A program made the translations under genes and the position numbers. A DNA stretch of 16,046 bases, taken from contig CAKUTF010000051.1 in the NCBI GenBank assembly GCA_934691725.1, positions 1 to 16,046 of the forward strand. The letters are read 5' to 3'. Position 1 is the stretch's first letter, and the number at the start of each line of letters is the position of its first letter. Shown here in pieces: positions 13,926 through 16,046 of the stretch. The notes below the pieces were generated by a model. That model was given only the letters and a program-made list of their open reading frames with translations, was not told the origin of the DNA and made no database searches. This DNA is from an uncultured Fibrobacter sp. (lineage in GTDB: Bacteria; Fibrobacterota; Fibrobacteria; Fibrobacterales; Fibrobacteraceae).

Positions 13926-14638
13926 CAGTCCGGTGTTTCGCGCAGCTGGTAGCCTTCACCGCGGAACGTCACCAGAAGCCGCGGGTGCGACGGATCGTCC
14001 TCGATTTTCTTGCGGAGCTTCGTGATGTGGATATCGACCGTGCGCGTATCGACCGTTTCCGCATTTTCGTAGCCCCAGACCTTGTTCAGAAGTTCCGACC
14101 GGGGAACCGCCCTGTCGCGGTTGTTCCACAGGTATTCGAGAATCTCGATTTCCTTGCGGGTGAAAGAAAGCTTTTCCGCACCGCGGAGCCCGCTGTATTC
14201 CCGAAAATTGACCCGCAGATTCCCCGCGGTAAACTTGCTGTCGCCTTCCATGGACTGGAACGAACGGCGGAGGACCGCTTCGATTCGGGCGAGGAGCATC
14301 GGCACGGCAAAAGGCTTCGGCACGTAATCGTCCGCGCCGTATTTGAGCCCGTCGATAATATCCTTGTCCGTATTTTTCGCCGAAAGGATGATGATGGGAA
14401 CGTCCTTGTCCTGTTCGCGAATTTTGTCGCAAACGGTAAAGCCGTCCATGCCCGGAAGCATCAGGTCGAGCAGAATCAGCCCGTATTTGCCGCTCAGCCC
14501 TTCCGAAAGCCCGGAAATGCCGTCCGCCACATGCTTGACATGGAACCCCTGGAATTCCAGAAGATCGACCAGCCCCTCGGCGATTGCGATTTCGTCTTCG
14601 ATGATGAGAATCGTGATACTTGAATTTTTCCTATCCAT
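13925..14638 (-). CDS. OmpR/PhoB-family response regulator
   Basis: 237 aa. The receiver domain (about 8-122) has acidic residues Glu14-Asp15, phospho-acceptor Asp58 (LLDLMLPGMDG), Ser86 (LSAK) and Lys108 (VPKPF). The winged-helix DNA-binding domain (about 135-232) has LSFTRKEIEILEYL, RSELLNKVWGY, RTVDIHITKLRKKIE (split across 185-215) and VTFRGEGYQL. It is the cognate partner of the downstream kinase, sharing a TGATG junction. GGAG lies 9-12 nt upstream of the ATG. It sits 17 nt after the outer-membrane protein gene, hence in the same transcript. Confidence 0.95.
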   Translation of the reverse strand: MDRKNSSITILIIEDEIAIAEGLVDLLEFQGFHVKHVADGISGLSEGLSGKYGLILLDLMLPGMDGFTVCDKIREQDKDVPIIILSAKNTDKDIIDGLKYGADDYVPKPFAVPMLLARIEAVLRRSFQSMEGDSKFTAGNLRVNFREYSGLRGAEKLSFTRKEIEILEYLWNNRDRAVPRSELLNKVWGYENAETVDTRTVDIHITKLRKKIEDDPSHPRLLVTFRGEGYQLRETPD

Positions 14639-14655
14639 GCAAGAAGCTCCGAAAA

Positions 14656-15447
14656 TTAAAGGGCGAAGCCGACGCCCGCTTCGAGGACAAACGCCGACGC
14701 GTCGATTTCATCGTCGTAATCGACACCGAAATAGTACTTGCCGTTTACGTAGGCGGCGACAGGGATAATCGGAAGTTTCGCGCGGACGCCTAGGAGAATG
14801 TGCCCGCCGAGGTTCGTATTCAGGCCGTCATCCTGCAATTTCGACGAAAGCTTGTCAGAAAGTTCCTTTGTCTGGGCTGCGTCCATCTTCCCGTTCACTA
14901 GTGCCTCTTTCAGTTCGCCGCTCAGCACATCCATGTAGCCCTTGATAAATTTTGCGCTCATGACGGGAGTGCTCAGGTAGTAGGTGATGCCGCCGCCGAT
15001 ATAGGGCCGGATGATCGGAAGCCACGTAATCGGGTAGGTGACGGAAAGGTCGCCGTTCATCGCCACGAACTTCGGGGTGGTCTTGCCAAAAGGCACACCG
15101 TCGAATTCGAGCTCGATATCCTGCTCCATGGCCTTGCCGCCCGGGCCTGTCACCGTCATCGTGGAACTGTAGGAACCCCACGCCAAGTTGTAGGTCGCTT
15201 CGACATCGATGATCGGGAGAAAATCGACCCAGAGCTTGAGACCGAAGCCCTGCATTCCGCTGAACGATCCGTGCCTGTATTCGATCGACGAACTGAGTTC
15301 GCCCACTCCAAAGCTTCCGATGCTCTCGTTCTTTGTCTTGTCGAGGCTCGTGCCGAAATTCGGCGCATAGTGGAAGCCCAGACCGATGATGGCAAATGAC
15401 GGGGAAACGCAAAGGGCGAAAGCCGCGGCGAGCAATTTCAGATTCAT
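14656..15447 (-). CDS. Predicted outer-membrane beta-barrel protein, unknown function
   Basis: 263 aa. The signal peptide MNLKLLAAAFALCVSPSFA (1-19) ends in a good AxA-like site (SFA). The mature part alternates hydrophobic and polar residues with many Gly and Tyr (IIGLGFHYAPNFG, GFGLKLWVDFLPIIDVEA, IRPYIGGGITYYL, PVAAYVNGKYYFGVDY), typical of strands. It closes with AFVLEAGVGFAL, like an outer-membrane C-terminal strand. A charged, probably helical insert lies at about 165-205. It resembles OmpW/OmpA-type barrels in style, but I cannot name a family. GGAG sits 7-10 nt before the ATG. It is the first gene of the unit with the two-component system and may report to it or be regulated by it. 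Confidence 0.75.
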   Translation of the reverse strand: MNLKLLAAAFALCVSPSFAIIGLGFHYAPNFGTSLDKTKNESIGSFGVGELSSSIEYRHGSFSGMQGFGLKLWVDFLPIIDVEATYNLAWGSYSSTMTVTGPGGKAMEQDIELEFDGVPFGKTTPKFVAMNGDLSVTYPITWLPIIRPYIGGGITYYLSTPVMSAKFIKGYMDVLSGELKEALVNGKMDAAQTKELSDKLSSKLQDDGLNTNLGGHILLGVRAKLPIIPVAAYVNGKYYFGVDYDDEIDASAFVLEAGVGFAL

Positions 15448-15596
15448 TCCAAACTCCTTGAATTTTTACCCCCAAACTACATAAAAAAACGGAAAAACGG
15501 ACATTTTTAATTTTCGGGGAGCGTTCCTTTGGATTTTTTAGCGGGAAATCGGCTTTTTGGGATAAGGCGCCTACCCGGCGAGGGGCAAGAGATGCG

Positions 15597-15791
15597 GTGG
15601 GAGAGATGAGGGAGTAGGGATTAGTCCGCAGACATCTAAGGGAATGAGCAATTAGCAATGGGAAATTGGTCTGCGGACGTCTAAGCTTAGTGGACAGTGG
15701 TCAGAACGGCATACATCTAGGCTTTTGGGACGAGCTAAGCGGGATGCGGGGTTCAGAGCTTAGTTGAGAGAACTTAGAGCTTAGAATAGCG
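15597..15791. repeat. Heptad-periodic intergenic repeats, third locus
   Basis: From 15597 to 15722 the sequence divides into eighteen sevens without a slip (AGATGAG, GGAGTAG, GGATTAG, then GAGCAAT, TAGCAAT and so on). GCAGACATCTAAG (15628) and GCGGACGTCTAAG (15673) flank the central units. A second block at 15757-15791 (AGCTTAG, TTGAGAG, AACTTAG, AGCTTAG, AATAGCG) matches 3253-3287 at 32 of 35 positions. It lies upstream of the outer-membrane protein gene, in the 15448-16013 gap that has no ORF I can support. Confidence 0.75.
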
Positions 15792-15834
15792 AACATTTAA
15801 TTTTGTAAGAAACAGTACAAGGAACATAGTCCAA

Positions 15835-15955
15835 TGTCATTCCCCGGCTTGACCGGGGAATCCCCTTTAAGGAATGGAATTTGACAGGTTAGCGAGCTTG
15901 CCGAGCTAAGTCCGATAATGACAGGCTAGCGAGCTTGTCAAGCTACGCCCGACAC
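15835..15955. repeat. 89-bp MITE/REP-like element, copy 2, with extra tandem unit
   Basis: Positions 15835-15923 repeat the element at 3453-3541, with the same TGTCATT/AATGACA ends and the same 9-bp hairpin (15839-15861). Here the right part, beginning GACAGGTTAGCGAGCTTG (15883-15919), is followed at once by a diverged second copy beginning GACAGGCTAGCGAGCTTG (15920-15955). That suggests tandem growth of the right half. Confidence 0.85.
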
Positions 15956-15956
15956 G

Positions 15957-16007
15957 TATGAAAACAGGTTCTAAGAACTTGTTTTCATAGCGAGAATATA
16001 CTATAAT
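15957..16007 (+). promoter_or_regulatory. 33-bp palindrome overlapping a sigma70-like promoter
   Basis: TATGAAAACA, G, GTTCT, A, AGAAC, T, TGTTTTCATA (15957-15989) is a near-perfect palindrome; the only non-Watson-Crick position is a G-T pair. The promoter -35 TTGTTT (15979-15984) lies in its right arm and the -10 TATAAT (16002-16007) follows after 17 bp. No T-run follows the palindrome, so it looks like an operator or a mobile-element end and less like a terminator. Confidence 0.6.
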
Positions 16008-16013
16008 AACGTC

Positions 16014-16046
16014 ATGAAAGAAGCAAGGCAGAGGCGCAAGCCGTAC
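16014..16046 (+). CDS. Possible start of an ORF cut by the window edge
   Basis: ATG at 16014 opens a frame reading MKEARQRRKPY up to the window end. It falls 7 nt after the TATAAT box, so the mRNA from that promoter would begin at or next to the ATG (leaderless). Eleven codons do not allow any identification. Confidence 0.3.
   Translation, partial: MKEARQRRKPY

Noticed and set aside
15957..15989. Intrinsic terminator
   Set aside because: The stem is long but followed by GCGAGAATA with no T-run on the plus strand, and a promoter overlaps it.

Overview
The window looks like chromosomal DNA of a Gram-negative, lipid A/Kdo-containing bacterium of moderate G+C. It has a Kdo transferase, predicted outer-membrane and lipoprotein genes, a tRNA with no encoded CCA, and an ATP-type phosphofructokinase carrying the Lys signature of the long, spirochaete/trypanosome-like clade. 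A member of the FCB group such as Fibrobacter would fit, but that is an inference from overall character and not from a marker gene. I see no phage, transposase, integrase, CRISPR array or defence system.

Layout, left to right. (1) Positions 1-399 are gene-free and consist of a degenerate sequence with a period of 7 nt. (2) A MerR-type promoter (19-bp spacer with an 18-bp dyad, same geometry as soxS) precedes a lipoprotein with two carboxymuconolactone-decarboxylase-like domains and a cupin (489-1700). A terminator follows, then a CPA1 cation/proton antiporter (1766-3214). (3) A repeat-filled gap (3215-3702) holds more heptads and an 89-bp element with inverted-repeat ends. (4) On the minus strand an envelope operon runs ABC exporter, small membrane methyltransferase, Kdo transferase (waaA), ispH, with stop/start overlaps; rpmB (bL28) follows from its own promoter. 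(5) tRNA-Glu(UUC) lies divergent to that operon with its own promoter and terminator. (6) A TetR regulator and a GNAT acetyltransferase form an overlapping pair behind a promoter interlocked with two TetR-like operators. (7) On the minus strand are a 47-aa small ORF with an exported TPR-like protein, then phosphofructokinase, and upstream of it an outer-membrane-protein/response-regulator/histidine-kinase cluster. (8) The right end (15448-16046) is again repeat-rich, with heptads, a second copy of the 89-bp element, a 33-bp palindrome over a good sigma70-like promoter, and the first codons of an ORF that leaves the window.

How the genes fit together. The waaA operon serves outer-membrane and isoprenoid metabolism. 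The OMP-regulator-kinase genes form one transcription unit and probably sense the envelope. The TetR-GNAT pair looks like a self-regulated resistance or modification unit. The most unusual content is non-coding: heptamer-periodic sequence in all three long intergenic gaps, followed in two of them by a MITE/REP-like element.
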